From: Colletotrichum lupini | Lineage: Eukaryota; Ascomycota; Sordariomycetes; Glomerellales; Glomerellaceae | Length of the DNA: 64,000 nt | Direction of reading: 5' to 3' | NCBI RefSeq assembly: GCF_023278565.1 | Contig: NC_064675.1 | Location: forward strand, 6,448,001-6,512,000 | Translations under genes and position numbers: made by a program | The notes under the pieces: generated by a model | Seen by the model: only the letters and a program-made list of their open reading frames with translations | Told to the model about the DNA's origin: nothing | Database searches by the model: none | In this document: piece after piece, positions 55,177 to 64,000 of the stretch | Layout of the letters: each line of letters begins with the position of its first letter | Position numbering within the stretch: position 1 is the stretch's first letter

Positions 55177-56283
55177 GATTGTGATGCTTCTATCCTTGCG
55201 TTTGCGCCCGATTCCGTATGCTCAAGATGCTTTGCTAAAGAGGAAATCCGTTTGCGCCTATGTGTGTCGTTGCAATGTGTCGTTATTGACTCGGGTGGTG
55301 TGAGGGAGGGATATGGTCGGCTTTGCTGGTGAGGGGCAGCCCGCCTCGGCCTGCGTCGCTGCGGATTGCGGACCGCGGGGTTCGCATGGTGGGGTTGCGC
55401 TGGGAAGGATCTGATAAGATCTGATATGAGTTCTTTTCCACACCGCCCCTGGTCACTTATCTTATCTCGGTGGACTCGGTCAAGGGACGGTGAAGGATTC
55501 GCTTCACCGTGGTGAATGTGTTGATGCCTTCTTCATCCAGCACCGCGAAATAGGAAGGACTCGAGAAGGGAAAGAACCACCGGTAGCAAAATTAGACTGT
55601 ACAGTGAGCCGATCCAGAGCCAGTCGCGGCAACCTTCCTCATGGTCCATATAAGAATTGAGGCTATTCCCACTTGAGCCCTGGATATCTTGGAAAATCGA
55701 CCTGACACTTGAGCCCCAACTTCTACCTTACCGAAAGACGGTCTTGCAACTTCTAACATTATCTTTCAGATCCCTCTTGGTAATTCTTCGAACGTCGGTC
55801 GAACCTTCCATGTCTCTCTCGAAACCTTTGAGATTCCTTGTCTCTTCGGGGTAAGGTACTTGCTGCCCACACTTGCTTAGGTTCCATTGCTCCTTCGTTC
55901 ACATCCTGCCAGACTTCGAAGGCAATTCCCAGTTACAACAGGTATTTAACCACACCGATACTCTCAGCCTCACTTCCCCAGACAACTTCAACCCAACCAC
56001 TTCGTCAACTTAAGTACCTTTCCCCAAATTCCTCCAAGTTCAACATTCTCTTCTTCTTCTTACTCTTCATTCAACCATACTACCTTTCATATTCCTCATC
56101 ATCGTCAGCATCTGGCATCGCACCTTGGGGTCTTAGGCGAGCCAATTCTACGTCATCTTTCTGATTTGGCGCCTATCTTCATTTGGACAAGCAACTTTCT
56201 TTTTCTTCTTTGCGAGTCTTCAGAATCACGAGGCGTTACTTCAGGCTCAACCTAGCTGAGAGACCTTCCTTCCCAGTTGCACA
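55177..56283. other. Divergent promoters of amidohydrolase and GTPase genes
   Basis: Besides the GATA cluster, 55,640-56,280 is a long CT-rich stretch that looks like the 5' untranslated leader of the GTPase gene; a 108-codon frame in it (55838-56164) is Ser/Leu-rich without family features. Confidence 0.5.
55413..55466 (-). promoter_or_regulatory. GATA-site cluster upstream of the amidohydrolase
   Basis: Four GATA cores in 54 bp: GATAAG at 55413, GATATG at 55423, and two TATC (minus-strand GATA) within ACTTATCTTATC at 55456-55466. They lie 237-290 bp before the amidohydrolase ATG, a usual place for AreA-type binding sites. Confidence 0.55.
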
Positions 56284-59200
56284 ATGGACCCCAGTCAGGC
56301 AGTTGTTGGAGTGAAGAAAGAGCAGCACGATGACATCAAACCAGATGCTCCCTTCAAAGAAGAAATCAAAGTGAAGGGCGAGCAGCATGAGGAGGTTACG
56401 ACAGATACCCCTCTCAACGCAAGATCAAGATCTACTGAGAAGTGTGCTCTACTGACATTCTCATACATGGAAAAGATGAGAAGAGTTAAAGACCCAGATC
56501 TTTGGCAGCTGTTTTACCAAAAGGTTCTTCCGCTTTTGGACGGACTCCAGCCAGCTTGCGAGACCATTTCTTCCTCTCGCAAGCTTCAACCTGCTCTGAC
56601 GAAGGCAGCGGCTCACTGGGTTGACCAAAACTCTGATCTTCGTGATCAGGCGAAGCGGTCCCATCGAACTGTCATTGGTGTCCTGGGCAATACGGGAGAT
56701 GGCAAAAGCTCAACCATCAATGCTCTACTAGATGAAGAGAGGTATGATCGAACACTCATCTCGCAGGATGGAACCCAGCTGATTATTCTTAGCTTACTTC
56801 CCACGAACTGTATGCGCGCGTGCACCGCTGTCGCCACCGAGGTTTCTTACAACAATGACGAAGACGAAGAGAACCCATACCGCGCGGAAGTCGAGTTCAT
56901 CTCTCGAGAGGAATGGTCCAAGGAAGTCAACATACTGCTCATGGAATTCTTCGCTGAAGAGACTGATGAGAGAAATGATTTGGACCCGGAAAGCGATGCA
57001 GCGAAAGCGTTAGCGAAAGTTCAAGCGGTCTATCCTTCATTGAACCTGGAAGACTTGACTAGCAGCACTTCGGCCCAGCTGGCTACCCATCCAAGCGTGA
57101 ACCACCTTCTAGGTACCACCATGACGGTGAAAAGCGGCAATGCGCAGGATATCCGCGAGCAACTGGAGCCCTACGTCGACTCGAACGACAAGGATGATGA
57201 GACGGCGGCATACTGGCCTTTGGTGAAGGTTGTCAGAATCTTTACCAAAGCCAGAGTGCTCGCTAACGGTGTCACAATCGTAGACTTGGTATGTTATTCT
57301 TCTGGTGGAACTCGATTTTATGGAAGGTAGCTGACATCAGGTCTGGTAGCCCGGCCACCAGGATTGGGATGCAGCCAGAGCTGCAGTAGCAAGCGAGTAC
57401 ATCAAGTGCTGTTCGGGAGTCTGGGTAGTGGCTCCAATCAACAGAGCTGTTGATAACAAAACAGCCAAGGACATCATGAGCAACTCTATCAAGCGTCAGC
57501 TCAAGCTTGATGGAGCATTCTCGGCTTTGACCATCATTTGCTCAAAGACTGACGACATGACGCTCAGCTCCGGAATGGAAAGCATGAAGTCGAAGTTGGA
57601 CAAGGATACTAAGGCAGCATGGGGCCGGGTCCAAGCCCTAGGTCGCCGCACCGCGGCTCTGGAAAAGGAGCTCATGGTTGTCCGAGGTCGACGCAAGACA
57701 TCCCGGGCCTCAACCAGTAGCCTCGATACGGGCCGCACAGCGAAGAGAGCGCGAACCGAGCCGCCCGGTAAGCAAGTGGAGAGAGCCATATTTGATAGTT
57801 CCTCTGAACTAGCCAATGATGGTGTCGTTGACTGCGATCCGAATGCTGAGAAGCACGAAGAGCTTGCAGAGTTGAAAGAAGAAAAGCGAGAGCTGATGGA
57901 CGAGGTCCATGCACGTCTGATTCGGAGACGCAGCCAGCTTTGCCGAGATGCTGTCAGGAAGCATCTCGCTAAGGGTTTCAAAGAGTAAGTGAGAAACCAC
58001 GCCAGAAAGTCATTGGGACTAATCGATAACCAATTTAGTCTTGATCGGCAAGATTCAGCCAACGCCAACGGACATGGGCAAGCTGATGAGGAGTTCCGAG
58101 ACTACGACAAAATGTCCGCTTTGACTCCTATCTTTTGCACCAGCAGCCTCGTTTACCAAAAGATGCAAGGTCTTGTGGCCGATAACGATGATGAGACTCC
58201 TGGCTTTGACACCGAGCAGGACACAGAAATTCCTCAGCTTCAAGCTCATGCTCAGAAGTTGACCGAAGAGCTTCGAATCGCGAAGTACCAAGAAATACTT
58301 AACAGTATCTGTCAAGTCCTCAACTCCATCGCAATATGGGCGCAGGACACGGCAGAGACTACAGCCACGATTGACGGGGAGCGTCTAAAGTGGATGTTGG
58401 CACGCTTCAATGCCGTGAGTATTGCCTCATCTTGGTTTAATGTAACAAGGAATTGACACTCGGCAGGATTTGAATGGTGAGGTCGAGGATTGCCGCGACA
58501 AGTTGCACGTGGCAGCAGAGACCGGTCTGTATGAGGAGATGAAGCGCTTGAGCTCTGCTGCCAGTCGCGCGGCAGTTCCTACGGCAATTGGCTGGGGCAA
58601 CATGAACTTCTCTACGCTAAAGGCAACTTTTCGCCGCGGCGGCATATGGAAGATGAACAATTTCAACGAAGACTTGTTGCGACCTATCACTGATAACCTG
58701 ACAGAGACCTGGGCAAACTTCTTTCGGTTCAGTATCCCAGGCGTGCTCGACAACTTCTCTGTCTCCGCGACTCACCGACTAGGCGTGTTTCACGAGGATG
58801 TCATGAAGCAACTTGGGATCCAAGACTACGATCACGATGAATCACCCGCAATCGTGCAGCTTAGTAGGCAACTCGACCTTCACAAGTCAAAAGTTGTTAG
58901 ACTTGCCGCTCAAAGTCGAATGGGAGTCGATGAGGCTCAGAAGGACGCCAACAGAGCGTTGACCACGCCAATTGCCGAAGCGATGGCTCTTGGCTATGAG
59001 GAGTGTTCTCAGATGCGTGGTAAGTATGATTCCGTTGATCTGAATGTCTTCCGGAGGTCTCTGGGAGAACCTTTTGGATACCCATACTAATCACGTTGCA
59101 AACCAATATAGGAAAAGGATCAGTGAAGAAGGCCAAAGCCAAGATTGAGGAATATGTCCTCAACCGGAAGGTCAAGATGTTCCGCGACGCAATCGGAAAC

Positions 59201-59398
59201 GTCAAAGACGTTCTTGGTAACGGCTTGAAGATGGTTGGTGAAGACATGGCGGCCGATATCAAAAATATTGGAGTCACTATGGAAGGTGACTATATGCTTG
59301 CGCTGGCAGAGAAGCAAGAGTCGGCACGCCTTAGAGAGCAGGCGTCTAAGCGGGAAATCCTCAAGTTCTTGGAGCATGCCGCGGAGCAATTCAGATAG
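56284..59398 (+). CDS. SLIP-GC-like large GTPase (dynamin superfamily)
   Basis: Five exons (56284-57288, 57350-57984, 58039-58414, 58467-59019, 59112-59398) encode 951 residues. The G1 loop is GNTGDGKSST at 135-144; G3 is DLPGHQDW at 334, split exactly by the first intron; G4 is SKTD at 400-403. A charged coiled-coil-like part follows (about 410-560) with a basic RRKTSR/KRARTEPP stretch that looks like a nuclear localisation signal, then a long helical stalk (560-951) containing GWGNMNFSTLKATFRRGG, which is conserved in this group. The overall plan matches fungal proteins related to the vertebrate nuclear GTPase SLIP-GC. The first 50 residues hold two KxEQH repeats rich in Lys/Glu. The function of the fungal members is not known. 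No lesion is seen and all junctions keep frame. Confidence 0.9.
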
Positions 59399-60207
59399 AT
59401 TGGCAAACGGCATTCCCGGAGCTGGGGAGATGTTGGGATCGGGAGACGTCAGCGGGGAACTTCCTTGACACATTAGAATCAGGCTTCATATTAATTTCAG
59501 ATCGCTTCATTCACTTCGATTCAGAGGCCGATGGCCATGAAAAGTGATTGATGGATCGACCGCCAAAACCTTCTACTAAACACATTTTCCAAGGGCGAAG
59601 ACGTTGGGATCGCTAATAGGATAAAATGGCGACATATAAAGGCAAGGAACAAAGGGACGATGGGAAAGAACCCGGAAACCTTTGCAGTCACGACGATATA
59701 AGGCCTGAAATGGGGAAAGCACGAATACTCTTTGAATGCAGAGAGACAACGCAGAAACAACACTTTTTTCATCATAATATTACTCAGCCGTGTTATTCAG
59801 ATTACCCAAGGCGGTGTAGGGCCCTGAGCGTCGCAAGGTTGTCAAAGCCCGGAAGCGGCGATGAGTAGGAGTTAAGACGAGCGGAAGGGTTATATCCGCA
59901 TACGAATAAATTTGGGGAGCAAGTTGAAGTTGGAGAGAGACTAGAGACGGACGTACTATCGCCAGATGGCAGAAGATGGGATAGAACCATGGCGAAAATA
60001 AAAACAATGTAGCGCCTCCTTACCTCCACCCGTCGTTGCTGTTCATATGGACTGGAGTCAAATCTTTGTCATTCTTCTCTTCCCGAAGCTTTGTTAGGTG
60101 TCAAAAATGGGTGAGTGCCATTGTGATTTCTCATTCAGCTCCAAAAGAGATTCTAGCCATCACTAATCTTGAATCAAGAGCCTGACTCAACGTCTTGACG
60201 TCATCAA
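59399..60207. other. Spacer between convergent genes
   Basis: 3' flanks of the GTPase and the carboxypeptidase. Short frames at 59,521-60,029 on both strands are unsupported. Confidence 0.5.
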
Positions 60208-61718
60208 TTATACATTTGCTAGCAGGTACTTCATGCCGTTCCACTGCTCAATCGCACTGGGAAGGATTTGAGCAGCAGGAAGAACAAACCCACCACCAGC
60301 AGATCCAGAGGGTCTCAGCTCAATAGTCCAAGCGACTTCAGCGCCAGCAGCGCCAGTGAGGTAGTCCGGAGCGCTACCAGTGGTGGCATATAGAGTCGAG
60401 CAGCTAGGTCCGTAGGTGAAGCGAGTGCCGTAGGCCTGGGCAATGGTGTTGGCAGTGTTTGTTGCGAGAGTCATCTGGCGGGCGTGGTTGGAGGCTCGGG
60501 CAGAGCAGTCGTAGCCGTAGGGCAGGAGGATGTACTGGCCGTAGCTGTGCCAGTCGATGAAGAGCTTGATTCCGTTGCCGGCGGCGAGGCGGTCGGTGTA
60601 AGCCTTCAGGGCGACCATCTCAGGGGTGTCGCCGGCGGCCTGGCCCTTGTATGTCTCGGAGCAGTAGTTAGTCGAGGCTCCGCCGGGGAGTTGCCAGTTG
60701 AAAGGCCAGTTGCTATTGGGCGTCAGTTCTGATTCTCGTAATCAATGAAGTGATGGACGCACCGGTTGATGTCAGTACCGACGCAAGTGCTGCCGGATCT
60801 GACTTGACGGTTCTTGCGCCAAAGGCGGTCGTTTGTCTGAGTGTAAGCAAAGCCTTGGTGAAATCAGCTATTTGGTCAAAGGGCGACGGTTCATTGATCG
60901 ATGCGTCTTACCGTCAGGGTTGACAATGGGCAGAATGTAAAAGTCGTACTTGTCAAGGAGAGCCTTGACAGCGGCATCATTCTTCTGGTAGCCGTCGATG
61001 AGCTGGTAGGTGAGGTATTCGACAACCTGTCGCATATTAGCAACACAAATCATATCGACATCCAATTTCGACAACTTACCATGGTGGTGATCCATTCGCG
61101 AGCGTGGACGGTGCCGTGCCAGTAGATGGCCGGCTTGGAGCCCTTACCACCGCTACCCCACAGGTGGATACCGAGGAGGGAGCGTCCGCCATAAGAGTTA
61201 CCAGCGTTGATCAACTCGGAGTTGGATGGGAAGTTGGATTGCAGATCGCGGATGAACTGCTGGTGGTCGGCAAAAGTGTGGTACGAGTCAAACCACGTCA
61301 GGCTGGGGAGAGCCTGAAGAGAGATATCGTCGTTGCCTGTTCAATGTCAGACCAAGTCTTCTTCACTAAATCTTCTTTGAAGTTCGGCATGGAGAGACGT
61401 ACTCTTGTAGGGAGCAAAGGTGCCCTCTTCGGCGATGTCAGCACCAAGGTCCTCGTGAAGGATGGATGTCTCGAGACCAAGCCCCTCAAACTTGGAGACA
61501 TCGCCAGCGGGGATTGCAACGTCAAGGTGTTCGCTGTTGTCGAGATTGAATGGGATCGCCGCAATGTTGGCAATCTTCTTCTTGATCGACGCGGGGTCGT
61601 TATGCGTGGAAATACGGAAGGCCTTGAAGCCGTCGTAGGTGATCTTCTTCTCGAGAGGGACCACAGCCGCGGCGGATGCCAGCGGCAGGACGAGGGACAG
61701 ACCAGCGAGGAACTTCAT
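60208..61718 (-). CDS. Secreted M14 metallocarboxypeptidase (carboxypeptidase A type)
   Basis: Five exons (61403-61718, 61080-61336, 60912-61026, 60763-60853, 60208-60712) give 427 residues, the usual preproenzyme length. [20 protein letters not shown] is a signal peptide; residues about 20-105 form the inhibitory propeptide. The mature domain has [16 protein letters not shown], then [12 protein letters not shown] with zinc ligands His183 and Glu186, [39 protein letters not shown] (substrate-binding Arg/Asn), the third zinc ligand in [12 protein letters not shown], and the catalytic Glu in WTIELRPSG. The enzyme removes C-terminal hydrophobic residues from peptides outside the cell, probably in nutrition or host-protein breakdown. 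A TATAAATA box lies about 100 bp upstream of the ATG. Fully intact; highest-confidence call of the window. Confidence 0.96.
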
Positions 61719-63343
61719 TGTCAACGGCAGACTCCAAAAACGGCTTGGCGGTGCAGTGAGCTGAAGACTGGAGTGCTAGAGAAAAGCTGGGATAGCGGGA
61801 GCGATCACCCGTCTCTATTTATAGAGATCAGATGGTAAAGCAAATTGCTGATGTCACCAGTTGAAGTCTTTCGGTAAGCTATTTCGACGCAGTGTCACCA
61901 ACGGCCTTTTGCAGAAAGTGGTAGGTGTGATTGCTGCTGTCTTGGTAGTACCCTGATAAGCTCTGGGGTTGCGGTCTAATCCCAGCATCCCCGCGAGACT
62001 ATGGCCCCGGTCACTCGGCTTACAATTCCATGGTCAATTTTACCAGATTCGGTTGTAGCCATACAGGTTCGAAATATCAGGGCTTTGCCATACGTCGCTA
62101 GCCTTCCCGAGGACATGGCCTGACCAGTTCGGGTGCAACAAACCAGTCGTCAAGGGTCCGACCAGCCACTGTCGTGACAATAACTCCACCTCGGAGTAGG
62201 GATGAACACTCTGGGGCTTGCACGCCTAGCTCGGGCAGCTGCTATTCCAGTGAGCAGCTATGAGTTGGTCAGGCGTCGGGCTGTCAGTCGAGGACCTTTG
62301 CTAGCTTAGTGCAAACCTTGAATAACATCTGAGTTTGACTGTAAATGTTATCTGATCACCTTCCTTACCTGGATATGGAGAGAGATTAGCGAGCCTCACT
62401 CAAGGACAAAGCCTACATAAGTCTTTTTCCCAAGACATCCGGCTGATGATTTGCAGACAAGTCAGAATAGAATGAGGAAGGCGGATAGTTGACATGCTCG
62501 CCTTTGCCAAGCGACTTGGGCACGCAACTCGCACGCAACCCTTCGAAATCCTTCTCACCTGCCCTTAAGGTTTAAGCTTAAAGCTCCCTCAACGGCGACG
62601 ATTGGTGGCCAGCGTGCTAGTGGAACGAGCCGATCTGCATGGCCCGGGGTAGGCCATGCTAGACCCCCGAATGTCACCCCGCGCGGCGGTTAGGACCCAA
62701 TTCAGTCCGAATAGTGGCCTGCGGCTTACTGGCGATGGTTCTGATTTACCCAGGGCCATCGCGTTCTAGAACAAACATCTGTATTTGGGAGGCCGCAGGG
62801 ACTTTTGAAGCTATTCCTGAGTCCAAAGAAGCCGCCTGGTTTCTTGGGCGTCGACGTTCGGGTTAATGTATATGGCTTTGGTCGACCACTCTATCAAGAG
62901 GCAAGTAAAGGTTGTGGCGGAAGCAACTCCGCAGAGAGGGGGGATTTCACAAAAGGCAGCTCGATAAGATGGTGATTAATTGCCAAGGCTCTAAAATGCA
63001 GGCCAAGGACAAAAGCGAGTTTTCAGTCCAATTATCCCAGCTGCCAAGAATCGCTGACTTGTGGTCATGATTATACAGTCTCGATGTCAAAAGAGTCAAA
63101 GTCGATGCGGATATTCCTTGATCGCGGTGTTTACTTTGGTACATGTCGAGCGCAATCATCGCAGCAGCACAATAGACACCCAGTGATTCCACCTCGCTCC
63201 CTTCACGGTACATCAAAAGCTTCCTAGTTCCATTGCCGGTCTAAATTTAGACAGACGGGAAGTGGTTTTGTGAGCCTTTGGGTTAATTGAGAGTAATTTC
63301 GGTCCAGATTGGCAAGTTTGTAAGTAGGTCAAGCCCAAGTTAT
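61719..63343. other. Intergenic region, no gene recognised
   Basis: Carboxypeptidase promoter on the left, 3' flank of the LRR-like gene on the right. An 89-codon minus-strand frame at 62947-63216 has no domain; GC-rich patches near 62,640-62,700 show no coding features. Confidence 0.5.
61816..61823 (-). promoter_or_regulatory. TATA box of the carboxypeptidase gene
   Basis: Reads TATAAATA on the minus strand inside a TCTCTATAAATAGAGA palindrome, about 100 bp before the ATG. Confidence 0.6.
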
Positions 63344-64000
63344 CTAACTGTCCTCATCGTCGCTCGAATGAATATTTGCCGAGTCTTGAAACTTGACTCC
63401 TTGGGCCGTGAAGCGTTCCGTCAGGTACCGCAACTTATCCTGTGGCATCTTCTTTCCATGTCGCAGTCCACACTCCAGCACTCTCAGCTCCGGCAGGATT
63501 TCCGATACCCTCTCCGGCAATGCTTCCAAATCTTCATAAAATGGGCCATTCTTCAAATTGGTCAGTGTTAGCTTTTTGAGGCTACAAGGAAGAAGCCCTG
63601 CGAGGGCCTGAAATTTCACAGGATCATAAGTCGGTGATCCATGTAAGAAATAGCCTCTACCCCAGAAGCACATCCCGTCAAAATCCAGGTCCTCCAGTTT
63701 GTCGAGCCCCTGAATCGAGGTAAGAAGACCAGGCAGAGGGATATCAGAGTCCTGGCTCGGCTCATGGCAGTCCCAAGAATTGAAGTGCAGCGTCAGCTCT
63801 GTGACCCCCAGGTTAAGACCGCAGAGGGCATCTACCACCTCTTGGGGTCGGCACAGCTGGGACGTGCCCCCCATTCGCATCGGGCGGTAGCTTGATGTGA
63901 ACCAAAACTTCTTGAGGCCAGGAAAACCGCTCAGGAGTTTCTTGAGCTCGGCAGGATTCAAATCTACTTGGGTTAAGATTAAGACTCTGACGCTGTTGAA
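63344..64000 (-). CDS. LRR / F-box-like protein, C-terminal part
   Basis: The frame is open from the window's right edge down to the stop at 63344, so the N-terminus is outside. About 218 residues are visible. They contain leucine-rich repeat-like units with strand-turn patterns such as VTELTLHFNSWD, LEDLDFDGMCFWG, LKKLTLTNLKNG and LRVLECGL, spaced by 25-40 residues as in fungal F-box/LRR proteins. The tail is acidic (SSDDEDS). No F-box is visible because it would be N-terminal. Such proteins often recruit substrates to SCF ubiquitin ligases, but the family is large and diverse in these fungi and the partner is unknown. No intron is visible in this part. Confidence 0.72.
   Translation of the reverse strand, partial: FNSVRVLILTQVDLNPAELKKLLSGFPGLKKFWFTSSYRPMRMGGTSQLCRPQEVVDALCGLNLGVTELTLHFNSWDCHEPSQDSDIPLPGLLTSIQGLDKLEDLDFDGMCFWGRGYFLHGSPTYDPVKFQALAGLLPCSLKKLTLTNLKNGPFYEDLEALPERVSEILPELRVLECGLRHGKKMPQDKLRYLTERFTAQGVKFQDSANIHSSDDEDS

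Noticed and set aside
55838..56164. 108-codon Ser/Leu-rich frame before the GTPase
   Set aside because: Fits a CT-rich 5' leader; no family features.

Overview
The window is nuclear DNA of a filamentous ascomycete (Pezizomycotina), most probably a plant-associated Sordariomycete. Support: genes carry 45-70 nt introns with gtaagt-type donors and ctaac/ctgac branch sites; families are typical of these fungi (two CE5 cutinase-type esterases, NmrA-like reductases, LaeA-like methyltransferase, SAT4-type rhodopsin-domain membrane protein, Zn2Cys6 factor, fungal O-methyltransferase); and two AT-rich islands show exhaustive C-to-T mutation in the manner of repeat-induced point mutation (RIP). Exon models were built by hand from splice signals and frame continuity; family names come from motif recognition, not from a search.

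Left part (1-11.2 kb): a partial secreted cutinase, a secreted protein of unknown function with four exons, the decayed C-terminal half of a LaeA-like methyltransferase, a small Lys/Thr-rich secreted protein, an NmrA-like reductase with a frameshift near its 3' end, and a RibD/DHFR-like reductase. A 4.9 kb RIP-mutated island (11,684-16,606) follows, framed by a perfect 32 bp inverted repeat. Beyond it lies an intact NmrA/ergot-reductase-like gene.

Central part (18.2-38.7 kb): this looks like a fungal glycan-utilisation locus. It holds a GH106-like glycosidase, a small secreted Cys protein, a 1.9 kb RIP-mutated Fot1/pogo-like transposon with 45 bp TIRs and a TA duplication, a GH127 beta-L-arabinofuranosidase-like enzyme, a maltose-permease-type MFS sugar transporter, a transcription factor with two C2H2 fingers plus Zn2Cys6, and a GH63-like hydrolase broken by one frameshift and two stops. 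The two intact glycosidases lack signal peptides, so the natural model is import of an oligosaccharide or glycoside by the transporter followed by cytosolic removal of deoxy-sugar and arabinose units, under control of the adjacent factor. The substrate is not determined.

Right part (39.9-64 kb): a Cys-rich secreted protein gene with a stop in its signal peptide, a SAT4-type membrane protein, an O-methyltransferase, a Gfo/Idh/MocA oxidoreductase, a Dal5-like transporter with an in-frame stop, a second CE5 esterase, an amidohydrolase with GATA sites upstream, a large SLIP-GC-like dynamin-type GTPase, a secreted M14 carboxypeptidase, and the 3' part of an LRR-like protein. Five genes in 64 kb carry disabling lesions, which together with the two RIP islands suggests a dispensable or fast-evolving region. 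No tRNA, rRNA or CRISPR was recognised.
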